This document shows positions 1 to 26,400 of a stretch of DNA of 64,000 nt, piece after piece (position 1 is the first letter of the stretch; each line of letters starts with the position of its first letter). The position numbers and the translations under genes were made by a program. The stretch is taken from positions 3,112,369 through 3,176,368 of the forward strand of contig CM022676.1 in the NCBI GenBank assembly GCA_012295275.1, given 5' to 3'. Source of the stretch: Chrysomallon squamiferum. Taxonomy: Eukaryota > Mollusca > Gastropoda > Neomphalida > Peltospiridae. The notes beneath the pieces were generated by a model. The model ran no database searches and was not told where the DNA came from. It saw only the letters and a program-made list of their open reading frames with translations.

Positions 1-38
1 AATTTACTGGATTAGAGCTTATGTATGTAATGTTTCAG

Positions 39-6366
<6,328 letters not shown>

Positions 6367-6575
6367 GCTGTTGTCGAAGATGTATATTATTTTAATCACC
6401 ACAACCATGACTGTTTTTTGTAGATAGATACTTACATTGATAGAGAGAGAGACATATTTACTTATATAGAAAGATAGGTACATCTTATATACTTCCATAA
6501 AAACATACGTACATACATTCATAGTTAGAAACATATATACAAAATATATACACATATATACATATACATACATAC

Positions 6576-6656
<81 letters not shown>

Positions 6657-7458
6657 TACAACCATTCATACAAACATATATGTGTGTGCATGTGCGTACG
6701 TTAGTGAATTGTCTTCTACCACAGTGCCATAAACAAGGTGGATGTGCCTTATGCTTTTCATTATCATCACCATCATCATCATCATCACTGTTGTTTTTAT
6801 TCAGTTTGTTACTGTTTTTATTATCCTCTAAAATGTTACACAAGGTGGCGTCCTCGTTAAAAGAAATCACATTTAATGAGTATTTCAAAAGAAAATAAAT
6901 TACTTTTCAACAAATACTAAAAATACAATATTATGAAAACATTCAACAGAAAAACAACAGTGTAAAATGAGATTCCCAACATTTCTAAATCAAATCAAAG
7001 GTATACTAAAACCTAGCACTGAAACTATGTAGTAGGTAAAGTTGTACATTATAATTTTGATGATTTATATCAAGTTTTCAGTAATATATAGATAAAGAAA
7101 CCCACAAAAAAAGATTTCTAACAAATGTACTAGAATAATACACAAAGTTTTCACTGAATAAAGTGTCTGTATACTGATATGTTTTAGTTCCATTATATCA
7201 TTTACTGGAGATTAACTAAACTGAATAATTCATTCATCGTTTATTTACAACTAGAGCAACAACTACTGTTTTTCCTTCCGCTACTATTATTATTATTACT
7301 GCTATCACTATTATTATTAATTCCACAACAATTGCTGCTACTATTAATAACGTCACTAATATTGCTACCACTATGGTTACAACGTTACGACTAATGTTAC
7401 TTCTGTTAAAGATATTACATTTAATTCCCTCCTCCCCTTCTACTACTAGTTTTACTAC

Positions 7459-7506
<48 letters not shown>

Positions 7507-7600
7507 TACGTGCTACAGCCACTGTCATTTTCGAGTATCATACTGCAGAAACTTAAAAATACTGCACCAAGAATGAAAAAAAAAACAAGAAAAAAAAAAA
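6367..7600. other. 3' flank of copy 1 / intergenic
   Basis: This holds a probable 3'UTR followed by intergenic DNA conserved between units. There are AT/ACAT repeats at about 6540-6660, and later (TG)n at about 7466-7504. ORFs here are repeat-driven and not convincing. I could not place a poly(A) site with confidence; an AATAAA occurs near 6894. Confidence 0.6.
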
Positions 7601-7755
7601 AAAACCAGACGGTCGAAATTGGTGACGTAAACTCACAAAACGATTTAATTTAGACATTTATTACGTCATCATTTTAGCAGTCATAATCATGTTACAGGAT
7701 CGATTCGAGCAGATTATAAAAAGGTGTGATGGGCACCAAATCTTTTATTATTATC

Positions 7756-7804
<49 letters not shown>

Positions 7805-8565
7805 TATTTTTATTTCTTCTACTTCCAGTAATAGAAGCGTTTAGCGTTGAGTAAAGGAAATAATCTCCAATATGTAAGAAGAGTCTTGAACAGGAAAGTT
7901 TGAATCAGCTGCGTCGAACTCGCATTTCAAAACAAAGGTAGTCGTCCATGTTTAATCTAATGATTATTATCAATACGGTTAAATACGTAGAATTACAACG
8001 TTCAGTCTCGGCAATGCTTCTTCTTTGATATCAGATCAGATTGAATTGAAATGAATGTTTTAACTCAATACTTCATTTTATTGTATGTGTGTGTGTGTCT
8101 CTGTCTGCTGTCTGTCTGTCCTACAACTATAAACTGGAGACAGAATTGATGAGTCCATTAATTTATATATTTTCTATCAGTAATTGATATATTCTAAGTC
8201 ACATCTTCAGTAGACTAGACCATTTTGAAAACAGTTTTATTTTAAACATAATAGATACATTTTTGTTATTTAAGAATTATTTTGTATAATTCTTGTAGGC
8301 CAAAACAAATACCACTTAAATTTCTGTATTATTTAGTATTACAGGATAAAAAGAAATTACAGGTTCTTGTCAGATCGCCATTTTAAGCTTCATAAGATAA
8401 ATGTGTCTGTGACTGTGTTTGTGTGTATGTGTTTGAGCGTGTTCTTTATATATCGATACATTATCATCAGTTAATCTATAATTACTTAAATAAATAAATT
8501 ACGATAAAAATATACCTTTTTCATTAATTATATCTTTACTATATTTGGTTAATTTTCATTTTCAG
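7600..8565 (+). promoter_or_regulatory. Upstream region of copy 2 with paired CRE-like sites
   Basis: TGACGTAA at 7623-7630 and TTACGTCA at 7661-7668 form an inverted pair that recurs at the same place before copies 3 and 4. A TATAAAAAG-like box lies near 7716. A conserved donor-like CCAATAT/GTAAGA at 7874 may end a non-coding first exon that splices to the 5'UTR start at 8566. A (TAG)n tract lies at about 7758-7804. The promoter role is inferred from conservation and motif. Confidence 0.45.
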
Positions 8566-8599
8566 ATTAAAGGTCACAGAAAAGCGGAAGTAGAAGATC

Positions 8600-8654
8600 A
8601 TGTTACTTGTGATTTTCATTTTGATTGGCATTAGAACCATTCAAGTTGCAACAG
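8600..8654 (+). CDS. Copy 2 exon: signal peptide
   Basis: The 5'UTR part of the exon starts at 8566 after TTTTCAG. The ATG at 8600 opens MLLVIFILIGIRTIQVATG, an 18-19 residue hydrophobic signal peptide; the donor is GTCATT at 8655. The Gly codon is split with Ig1 (phase 1). Confidence 0.82.
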
Positions 8655-8958
8655 GTCATTTTTATATTCTCATTTCAAAGTTATTTTCTTTTATTTATTT
8701 ATTTACTTACTTACTGATTTAGTTATTTATTTATTTAGTTAATTGTCTATTTGTTTGTTTGTTTATTTATTTTGCTTTTTACTATTATTATTTTTGTTAG
8801 TTTATTATTATTTAATTACTATTATTATTTATTATTATTATTATTATTATGTATATTCTAATTATTTCCTTAAAATATGTTTATATATATGTTTGTAGGA
8901 AAACTATAATAACAGTTGTTAATTTACTGGACTACAGCTTGTTTATGTAATGTTTCAG

Positions 8959-9261
8959 GAGAATACACATTGAAACAATCAGAAAAATATGTACTAAAGG
9001 GATCGTCGATTACTCTTACGTGTAATACAGGAACAAATGTAAGTAAGATCGGCTGGACACGCCAGAACTCTCCTTTCATTTTAACACAAGGGCCAGGAAA
9101 CCAATGTCGTGAAACCAAAACCGATTATCAGTTGACATGTTCAAGATCGACTTTTACGCTAACCATCAACGATATTCAGATTGAAGAAAGTGGAGTAAAA
9201 TGGAAATGCTTCGATGTTGACAGTGGAAGTGAAAGCAATACCGTGATTATTGCCGTGCACT
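8959..9261 (+). CDS. Copy 2 exon: Ig-like domain 1
   Basis: The acceptor is TTTCAG at 8958 and the donor GTAAGA at 9262. It differs from copy 1 at only a few residues and keeps the core Cys and Trp. Confidence 0.85.
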
Positions 9262-9573
9262 GTAAGATATGTGTACACAAAAGAAATTGCATATAACAGT
9301 CACGTTATCCTTTTCGTGTGGTTGTTGTTGTTGTTGTTGTGTATAAACTTGTGAGGTTCTTGCACTTAACATATCTATTTAAATGTATTTCATGTCTATT
9401 CTTCTAAATCGTCACATGCAAAGAAACAAACAAGCTTGAGTTTAATTGCTAAATCAGTTGAACATGTGTATTCTTTGAAATGTAAACTATTTCTAATTTA
9501 TTATTTTGTTATTATTTTTTTTAAATCATTTTCATTTTTCGTTATATTTAATTAATTTCATTATTACTATTAC

Positions 9574-9649
<76 letters not shown>

Positions 9650-9650
9650 G

Positions 9651-10386
9651 CAGTGGTACTTCGACTTACGAGTGCCCCAACTTACTAGTTTTTCGAGTTC
9701 CCAGCAGTCGCTCGGTCGATTTGTTGTTTTGTTTTGTGAGCCAAAGCTGAGTAACGAGCAAGCTTCAGATACGCCGGCGCTAGTTGACGCAATGAATAAT
9801 ATAACATCCGGCCAGCATTCCACGTTTTATTCCTTTACTTCAAGTGGGTACCTCGCCGCGGAAGCATTTCTGTTGAGCTCTCATTTTATACAGTATTCTG
9901 CCAAATTTCTTTTTTCGAGTCTATGAAAGGACAGTGCCTAGAAGGAGAAGTGGATGATGTCTAATGAAACAAAGCATGAAATCATTAAAAAACATGAGCG
10001 ACGTGTGTATGAAATCGACTTGGCTAGGCGGTATGAGCGTAGTACTTCTATGATAGTACTAAATCTGAAGGAGTCGATAAAGGCTGTAACTCCAGCCAAA
10101 GGCATACAATTAATTTGTCTCATCTCCAAGATAAATACACTTTACAAAAATCAATTTATTTCATTACATTTATTTTCGTTTTTATACAATATTTCTCATT
10201 TATGAATACATTTTTACATATATAAATAAAAACATGATCCAAAAAAAGAAGAAAGAAAGAAAAAATGGGTTTGCTTTTTGAGGGGCTGGAAAGGACTAAT
10301 GGTACTTCAATTTCAGAAAGGGAAACTGATTTGATCTAAGAGCTCAGTCACGCAACGAATTAAACTCGTAAGTCAAGGTACCAGTG
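9651..10386. mobile_element. Tigger/pogo-like DNA transposon remnant in copy 2 intron 2
   Basis: The ends are imperfect inverted repeats: CAGTGGTACTTCGACTTACG at 9651 and its near complement closing with GGTACCAGTG at 10386, bordered by TA. Inside, 9954-10130 encodes KHEIIKKHERR, IDLARRYERSTS and ESIKAVTP, which match the N-terminal helix-turn-helix style of Tigger/CENP-B type transposases. There is no catalytic domain, so it is a short non-autonomous or decayed copy. Confidence 0.75.
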
Positions 10387-10590
10387 TATTATTATTATTA
10401 TTACTATTATTGTTATTGTAATTATTATTATTTCATTATTATTATTATTATTTTTATTATGATCTTTTCCTTTTTGATTTGAGTCATAGATGTATTCGGC
10501 GATGACAAAGAAAATTTTTAAAGAAAAAATTTAAAGAAAAATTTATATTCGTTTTAAGTATTACAATGTCATAAATGTTTTGTGAATATC

Positions 10591-10696
<106 letters not shown>

Positions 10697-11144
10697 ATAT
10701 AATTATGTGTGTGTATGTGTGTGTGTATGTGTATTACAGGAATTAGGTATTATCAGAAAGAATTTGAGTCCAAAAGTTCATTAGTTATATTCTTATCTCC
10801 TAAGCAACCAACATCCATGTCTTTAATGTCATAGTTTGCTCTCTCTGTTGATCCTTGGCCAGGTGGATACTCAGATATTCACTGGACCATTCTCAACTCT
10901 CGTTTCATAACTTTCAATTCTGTGATTATACATATTTCCTGTAAAATAGACAGATAGATAGATAGATATATAGATATGTAACAAAAATCATATATATAGA
11001 CACATACATGAAGATACAAACAAACGTACACGCACGCACACACACACGCAAGCGAACAAACACGCACCCACATATAACACATACAAGGGTGTGTGTATGT
11101 GTATTTATTCAGAGTAAGCACAAATTTCTTATGTTTTTCAACAG

Positions 11145-11450
11145 ATTTAATCATGACAGGTGAACCCAAAGCGATCTTCAGTTTAAATTATAAATTATTT
11201 TGTCTTCGGCTGGAAACAAAACTGGATGTTGCTATGGCTTTTGTGAAGAAATCCGTTTACATTTGTCCTGTCTCTTCTAACTGTAAATACCGTCAATGGG
11301 GAACATATACGAAGTGCGGTTGTGTCTATACTAATGAAACTCACATAATGTATGAGCTGATAATATATAATGTCACCATGAGTGACGAGGAGAAATGGAG
11401 CTGCGTTCATCAGGATCGATACAGCAATTTCTTTTATTTACAAGTTCACT
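11145..11450 (+). CDS. Copy 2 exon: Ig-like domain 2 (variable domain)
   Basis: The acceptor is TCAACAG at 11144 and the donor GTAAGT at 11451. It has the same Cys frame as other Ig2 exons but many substitutions; it is closest to copy 3, sharing VYTNETH/VFTNETY-type segments and the HQDRYSN/HGDRYTN end. Confidence 0.85.
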
Positions 11451-11795
11451 GTAAGTTTTTCATCTGAGTAGTTTTGATAAAATAAATACATTATTTTCCA
11501 CTTTTTCTGTTTTTTATTTTCATTTTTAAATTATTTATTTGATTTCCTTCCAGTATTATCAGAAAAATTCAATTCCACCATATTATTATTTTTGTATTAT
11601 TATTACTGAAATGTTACTGAACAAATGACATTAAAATCTTATGTAATGTTTTCTTTAAAAAAAAACTCCATAATTAAAAAAAAAAACTCGATAACTATTA
11701 ACCGTTTGATTTACACCAATATAAAAAAATATGTATGGATGTTTATTAATTACAAATAACGAACTCCACATCACCATAAATAAAATACATTATAT

Positions 11796-11912
<117 letters not shown>

Positions 11913-11945
11913 GTTAAATAAAACGTTTCTTTCTTTAAACACAAG

Positions 11946-12258
11946 GTTACCTAAAACTCGTGGTTCCACGCAGTATAGTCATGAATGAGACTTACACATT
12001 CCAGTGCTTTGTATCACCAATCGAAAAAATCGTGTCTCCTATCAGGTTTGTGAGAAATAACATCACCATGTGCGTAGTTGATCCATCATGCCAACAGCTG
12101 CAGGCGATCAAGGGTTATTCCTGTAACTGTGCATCTGCCAGTGGAGTCACAAGAGTTTTTTAATCTAACAATACAAAACATCAACATTAGACGCGTATCT
12201 TACTGGACATGCGAACATGATTCTGATATGAGTAAAGCTGTCAAAATATTAAGTTCTA
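11946..12258 (+). pseudogene. Copy 2 exon: Ig-like domain 3, frameshifted
   Basis: The acceptor is ACACAAG at 11945 and the donor GTAAGC at 12259. The length is 313 bases against 312 elsewhere. The extra T lies in the run at 12156-12161, followed at once by TAA. The sequence on both sides is otherwise conserved. Confidence 0.85.
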
Positions 12259-12932
12259 GTAAGCTTATGGAATTTTTTTTTTGTTTGATTTTGTCTGTTT
12301 ACTTTTTTGTTGTTTGGGAGCGTTTTGGTTTTTTTTTTTTTTTTCTTTTTTCCTTTTTGGATTTTTTTGATATTTTTGTGGTTTTTTTTTTTTTTATTTT
12401 TTGTCCTTTTTCTTGTTCGGTTTTTTTTAGTATTTTTACTATCATTATTCTTATTATCATTATTTTTTATTATTAATGTTAATTGTCCGTTTTCTCTGAG
12501 TTTCTTGTTGTCTTTGTTATTATTATTGTTCAGTTGATCAAGGTGATCAGCATTGTTTCCTTTGACAACTTTCCTTTTTGTTTTCTTTGACGATTTTTTT
12601 TTTTTTTTTTTTTTCAGTTAAGATAACTTTCAAAGTTATTTTTAACAGTTTTCCAATCAAAGCAAATTCACAAATAAAATACCCCATTGCATCTCATACC
12701 GTTAACAAGAAAACCAACAACAACAACAATAATAATAATTATAATTATAATTATAATTATAATAAAAAATAATAATAATAAAAAAAACAATTTATAGTAT
12801 TAGTAATAATAATAATAATAAAATAATATTACTATTATTAGAATTATTAGTATTATTATTAGTTGTAGTAGTAGTAGTAGTAGTAGCAACAGTAGTAGTA
12901 CTGGTGGTATAGTAGTAATAATATTTTTTAAG

Positions 12933-13124
12933 ACGATGGTTCATGGAGCTCGTGGTTAGTAAACAAACGAGAAACTTGTCAAGGAAGCTGTGGGCTGGGA
13001 TTTTTCAGAGTCTATGCTAATCGAACCTGTGACAATCCAAAGCCACAGAGGGGTGGGAAAGATTGCGAAGGCAAAAATACCGGAACATGGACCCAGCCCT
13101 GCGACACGAAGATTAAATGTCCAG
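12933..13124 (+). CDS. Copy 2 exon: TSP1 domain 1
   Basis: The acceptor is TTTTTAAG at 12932 and the donor GTACTT at 13125. The WSSW, CQGSCG and CDNPKP motifs are kept. It is almost identical to copies 1 and 3, although it lies downstream of the frameshift. Confidence 0.85.
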
Positions 13125-13814
13125 GTACTTACATTTCTTCTCTTACTTATCATTGTATAGCATTTCCATCGTATCTTCACCGACTACTAAATGACAAATC
13201 TTTATTACTGTTACTGCAACAAATCGTTATCTAATTGTTTTTACTATGACACTTTATATATATAATATCTGTAGATACTCTGGATAGATAGAGACAGACG
13301 TCTCTGTGAAATACAAATATTTATTTTATTTATAAATGTGTTTTTGAATAACGTATTCAGTACAAGGTACAGGGGAGACAAGTTTTTTTAAAGACTGGCA
13401 AGAAATAGTAAACTGGAAGAATTTTGAAAGCTCACCATTATTAAATTTTCAATTTCTTTACTTTTTAAACTTTTCTACTACTTTGAAAATAAATGGACCA
13501 ACTGCTGACAAAAAGAAATTCAGGGATTTTTTATCTATTTCTTTATCGTGTAATATATTGACTTTTTAAGATGAATAAATATAACCACCACGAAAAACCA
13601 AAAGCTACAACAACTGGTGTCATTTTTAAAGCAAGAACAATAAATGTTAATAGTACTGTAGTAGCAATAATAATAACAACAATAATAATAACAGCAATAA
13701 CAACAACAATCACAATCATAATAGTAATAGTAATAAAACAACTACAAACAAAAAAATTAACAACAACAACAATAATAATAATAATAAGAAGAAGAAGAAT
13801 AATAATAATAATAA

Positions 13815-13861
<47 letters not shown>

Positions 13862-13862
13862 G

Positions 13863-14054
13863 TGGATGGAGGCTGGAGTCAGTGGGTTATAGTTGATAAG
13901 AAGAACTGTCAGACAACCTGTGGTAAAGGAGTTCGTGCTGTGTTTGGGAATAGAACATGTGATAATCCCAAACCAGCTTTTGGTGGAAAGGAATGTCCAG
14001 GTCAGAGTCAGACATCTTGGACGGAGGCGTGTGAAGTGAATGTCACCTGTCCAG
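13863..14054 (+). CDS. Copy 2 exon: TSP1 domain 2
   Basis: The acceptor AACAG at 13862 directly follows a long AAT tract; the donor is GTATTG at 14055. WSQW and six Cys are intact. Confidence 0.85.
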
Positions 14055-14289
14055 GTATTGTTTTGAAACCGTTTCCTTCTTGTTTTCCATTGTTTGCTCC
14101 TTCCTAAATATATATATATATATATATTTCTTCTTTTTTTTGTTTTTCTTTTTTTTTATACCGGCCATCACAAAATTCAATCTAATTAAAGGAAACAGAA
14201 AAAAAAAAAAAAAAAAAGAAAAGACACGAAATATATTTTTTTTATTTTATATATATTTGTGTGTGTGGATGTATATGTGTCTGTACATA

Positions 14290-14295
<6 letters not shown>

Positions 14296-14366
<71 letters not shown>
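14296..14366. repeat. (GA)n tract before TSP1-3, copy 2
   Basis: This GA run is equivalent to 4652-4744 of copy 1. Confidence 0.95.
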
Positions 14367-14368
<2 letters not shown>

Positions 14369-14478
14369 CTTCTTTAATTAAACATTTATTTTTTTTTTAT
14401 TTTTTATATTTTGTTTCCTTTCTATTTCTTGCTGTTTTTTATTCTTCTTTTTTTTTTTTTTTTCTTTTTTTAACGCAG

Positions 14479-14679
14479 TACATGGTGGATGGAATATATG
14501 GTACTATAATATGTCTCTTTCTGGTGACTGTAGCGTGACGTGTGGAGGCTGGGGATTACGTACCAGCGCGAAGTCTCGAAAGTGTGATTATCCAGTTCCT
14601 CAGTTTGGAGGAAACTACTGTCAAGGCAACGACACTGAATTGTTCTCAACTGTGTGCTCAGCATTCATATTTTGTCCAG
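14479..14679 (+). CDS. Copy 2 exon: TSP1 domain 3
   Basis: The acceptor is ACGCAG at 14478 and the donor GTATTA at 14680. GGWNIW, CSVTCGG and KCDYP are conserved, with small changes (TSAKS for TRAKS, GGNY for GGSY). Confidence 0.85.
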
Positions 14680-14759
14680 GTATTATAATTGGTAATTTGG
14701 TTAAACATACATACATTCATACATACATACACATAACACACACACACACACACATACAT

Positions 14760-14792
<33 letters not shown>

Positions 14793-14894
14793 TACATGCA
14801 TATATACAAACGTAAAAACCTATGTATACACACACACACGCACACACATACACACATATATATATATTATATTTTGTTTTTATTCTTTTCTTAG

Positions 14895-14988
14895 TTGTTA
14901 TTAAAAGGTTGGACTTCATGCACTTGTTAGTCACAGTTGTTGTGCTTAGTACGTTTTGTGGAACGAGTATTTATTGTGCCGTCTTTAG
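14895..14988 (+). CDS. Copy 2 exon: transmembrane segment
   Basis: The acceptor is TTCTTAG at 14894 and the donor GTACTT at 14989. It is the same 94-base TM exon as in the other copies, with FMHLLVTVVVLSTFCGTSIY. Confidence 0.83.
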
Positions 14989-15237
14989 GTACTTTATATT
15001 TCTACTACTTTAATTGTTCTTGTCTACTTAATTACATCCTATCCAATCCTCTCCTATGTTATCTTATCCTATCGCATTGTATTACATGGCATAAATTCCA
15101 GTAGTTTTAAAACAATAGCTTTATTCAGCGAACGAAGTAAATTCACGCATATTCATTTCATTTTCACCTAGACAGATTCGACATCAAAACAAAATAGACC
15201 TTCAGTAAGAAAAATGAAATTGTTATTACTATAATCC

Positions 15238-15287
<50 letters not shown>

Positions 15288-15290
15288 TTA

Positions 15291-15381
<91 letters not shown>
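15238..15381. repeat. (ATT)n tract in TM/tail intron, copy 2
   Basis: This is a long ATT trinucleotide run, much longer than in the other copies. Poly-Ile ORFs across it are not genes. Confidence 0.93.
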
Positions 15382-15382
<1 letters not shown>

Positions 15383-15489
15383 TGATCTTTTGTCACTGTT
15401 AATCAGGTCTATAATTTCGTTAAATAAGGTACTACCATCTTCAGTGTATCTCTGTACATCTAAATCATTATCTTTTCGATGTCTATTAG

Positions 15490-15820
15490 GAAACGATTTC
15501 AGAAACGTATTAACTTCATCTACAAAAGTGTCCAGGAACGACTTAGCAATGTACGTGAGCGAGTAGAGGCTGAAAAGGAACAACAATTCGAGCACAAAAG
15601 CGAAATCATCGGTTCTGCTGAACACACAGGTTCTTCAGCTGAAAACGAAGCTTATATTGAGATTAAATCACAGACCAGTTCTAGTAAAGAGGCGTCAAGC
15701 ATCACAGCGGATAAGAAGGTCACAGACGAGGCCTTGGAGAAGGCAGAGAACACCTCTGTGAAGAGCCAAAAGATGACGACGATTATCATGAGACATTTTT
15801 ATATCAGCTTTAAGCTGTAG
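15490..15820 (+). pseudogene. Copy 2 exon: cytoplasmic tail, frameshifted end
   Basis: The acceptor is CTATTAG at 15489. It is open and conserved through YIEI and the Ser cluster. A GA insertion near 15745-15749 then shifts the frame, so the last residues become basic (KSQKMTT...) and the stop moves to 15818-15820 instead of 15811. The acidic DDDDYHETF end is lost. Confidence 0.8.
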
Positions 15821-16016
15821 TCGAAGATGTATATTATTTTAATCATCATAGCCATGAGTGTTTTTGTAGATAACATTGATACATAGATCGACAGATACAT
15901 ATTTTCGTAGATAGATAGAAATATAGGTAGATCATACACACATCCATACAAACATACGTACTTATATACATACAATACGCACATACATTCATAAATACAA
16001 ACATATGTTCACATAT

Positions 16017-16059
<43 letters not shown>

Positions 16060-17089
16060 TAGAAATATACATAAGTGTGCATATGGATACGCTAGTGTGT
16101 TTGTGTGTGAAATTTTGTTAATTGCCTTGAAGCACTTTGCAATAAACAAGATGTATGTGCCATATGCTTTTCATTATCATCATCAACATCATCATCATTG
16201 TTGTTATTCATTTTGTTACTATTTTTATTATTATCACTATGCTCTAAAATGTAACACACGGTAGTATTTTCGTTAAAAGAAATTATATTTAATGAGCATT
16301 TCAAAAGAAAAAAATTACATTTCAACAAATACTAAAAATACAATTTTATGAAAACGTTCAACAGGAAAACAACAGTGTAAAATGAGATTCCAAACATTTC
16401 TGAATCAAATTAAAGGTATACTAAGACCTAGCACTGAAATTATATGCTAGGTAATGTTATACCTTATAATTTTGATGATTTATATTGTTTTGAAAATATA
16501 GTAAAAGAAACCCACAAAAACAAGATTTCAAACATATGTACTAGAATAATACTATGTCGTTATCTAATACACTATGTATTCATTGAATAAAGTGTTTGTA
16601 TGCTGATATGTGTTTTTTCCATTATATCATTTCATAGAGATTAACTAAACTGAATAATTCATTGATCGTTTATTTACTATTCTATTACAATTGCTACTAC
16701 AACTACCGTTTTTGCTTTCGCTACTATTATTATTATTACTTACTATTATTATTTCCTTACTACTATTATTATTACTGCCGTTACTACTACTATTATTATT
16801 TCCTCAACAATTATTGTTAATATTTCTACCACTTCTAATTTTAATAACGTCAAGAATGTTGCTGCCTCTATGGTTACAACGGTTACAACTAAATATATTA
16901 CATTTAATTCTTCCTCTCCTCATGCTGTTATGAATACTAGTTTTACTACTACTAGTGTGTGTGTATGTGCTACATCCTCTATAATTTTCGAGTATCAGAC
17001 TGAAAAACAGATCGTTATGAATAAACTTGGAAATACTGCACCGACCGAGAACACACAAGAAGAAGAAGAAGAAAAAAAAAGACGGTCGA
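15821..17089. other. 3' flank of copy 2 / intergenic
   Basis: This is the counterpart of 6367-7600. It has short AT/AC repeats (about 16010-16060) and unit-conserved non-coding DNA. A leucine-rich ORF near 16691-16933 comes from CTA/TTA repeats and is not a gene. Confidence 0.55.
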
Positions 17090-17188
17090 AATAGATGACG
17101 TAAAGTCACAAAACGATCTAATTTAGGCGACATTTATTACGTCATCATTTTAGCTGCGATAAACACGAGGTGTGTTTTGCATCAAATG

Positions 17189-17256
<68 letters not shown>

Positions 17257-17941
17257 TTTTATTTCTTGTTCATGCAGTGATAGAAGCGTTTGGCGTTGAC
17301 TAAAGGAAATAATGTCCAATATGTAAGAAGAGTCTTCAACAGGAAGGTTTTAATCAGCTATGTCGAACTCGCATTTCAAATCAAAGTTAGTTATCACTGT
17401 TTAATCTAATAATTATTATCAATACGGTTAAATAGAAATGAATGTTTTAACTTAATTATTAATTGTATATGTGTGTGTGTCTGTCTGTTCTATGTCTGTC
17501 CTACAACTATAAACTGCAGACAGAATTGATGAGTCCATTAATTTATATATTTTCTTTCACTAATTGATATATTCTAAGTCACATCTTCAGTAGACTACAC
17601 CATTTTGAAAACATTTTTCATTTTAAACATAATAAATACATTTTTGTTATTTAAGAATTATTTTGTATAATTCTTGTAGGCCAAAACAACTACCATTTAA
17701 AATTTTTTATTATTTAGTATTACAGGATAAAAAGAAATTACCGGTTCTTGTCAGATCCCCATTTTGAACTTCATAAGATAAATGTGTCTGTGACTGTGTT
17801 TGTGAGTATGTGTTTGAGTGTGTTCTTTATATATCGATGCATTATCCTCAGTTAATTTATAATTACTTAAATCAATTAAGATAAAATATACCTTTTTCAT
17901 TAATTATATCTTTAATATATTTGGTTCATTTTCATTTTCAG
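17090..17941 (+). promoter_or_regulatory. Upstream region of copy 3 with paired CRE-like sites
   Basis: TGACGTAA at 17096-17103 and TTACGTCA at 17137-17144 match the pair before copies 2 and 4. The TATA-like box of copy 2 is missing here because a short segment is deleted. A donor-like CCAATAT/GTAAGA lies at 17323. An ATT tract occupies about 17190-17254. Confidence 0.45.
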
Positions 17942-25197
<7,256 letters not shown>

Positions 25198-26400
25198 GCT
25201 GTAGTCGAGGATGTATATTATTTAAATCACCATAGCGATGACTGTTTTTGTAGATAGATACTTAGGTAGACAGACACATATTTACGTAGATAGATAGAAA
25301 GATAGATCATACATACATCCATACAAACATACGTACATAAACACACACAATACGCAAATACATTCATACATATGAACATACACACACAAATGCGTACATA
25401 TATAAAAGTATATATATATATATATATATATAGGTACATATATACATGAGTGTGCATGTGCATGCGCTAGTGTGTTTGTTTGTGAACTTTTGTTAATTGC
25501 CTTGAACCACATTGCCATAAATAAAATGAATGTGCCATATGCTTTTCATCATCATCATCATTGTTATTCATTTTGTAATGGTTATATTATCCTCTAAAAT
25601 ATAACACAAGATGGTGTTTTAGTTAAAAAAAATCATATTTAATGAGCATTTCAAAACAACAATATTACATTTCAACAAATACTAAAAATACAACTTCATG
25701 AAAACGTTGAACAGGAAAACAACAGTGTGAAATGAGATTCGCAGAATTTCTTAATCAAACTAAAGTTATACTAAAATCTAGCACTGAAATTATATAGTAG
25801 GTAATGCACATTATAATTTTGATGATTTGTATTAAGTTTTGAAAAGATATAGGAAGAGGAACCCACAAAAACAAGATATCAAACAAATGTACTAGAATAA
25901 AACTATGTCATTATCTAATACACTCTGTATTCACTGAATAAACTGCCTGTATGCTGATATGTGTTAGTTCCATTATATCATTTGATAGAGATTAACTAAA
26001 CTGAATAATTCATTTATCATTTATTACAACTATAGCTATTACAATTGCTACTACAACTACCGTTTTTGCTTCCGCTACTATTATTATTATTACTGCTACC
26101 ATTACTATTATTATTTCCTGAACAATTATTATTAGTATTACTACCACTGCTACTATTAATAACGTGGCTAATGTCACGGCCACTATGGTTACAATGGTTA
26201 CAACTAAATATATTACATTTAATTCTTCCTCTCCTCCTGCTGTTATGACTACTAGTGTTACTACTGCTAGTGTGAATGTGTGTGTGCTACAGCCACTATA
26301 ATTTTCGAGTATCAGACTTGAAAACAGATCGTTATGAATAAACTTGGAAATACTGCACCGAGCAAGAACACACAAGAAGAAGAAAACGAAAAAAGACGAC
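25198..26400. other. 3' flank of copy 3 / intergenic
   Basis: This is the unit-conserved 3' flank with AT/AC repeats (about 25410-25430) and an ACAT-rich stretch. No gene is supported. An ORF near 26045-26248 is a Leu-rich translation of CTA/TTA repeats. Confidence 0.55.

Noticed and set aside
9548-9823. Poly-Asn/poly-Ile ORFs
   Set aside because: They are ATT/AAT microsatellite translations next to a transposon remnant.
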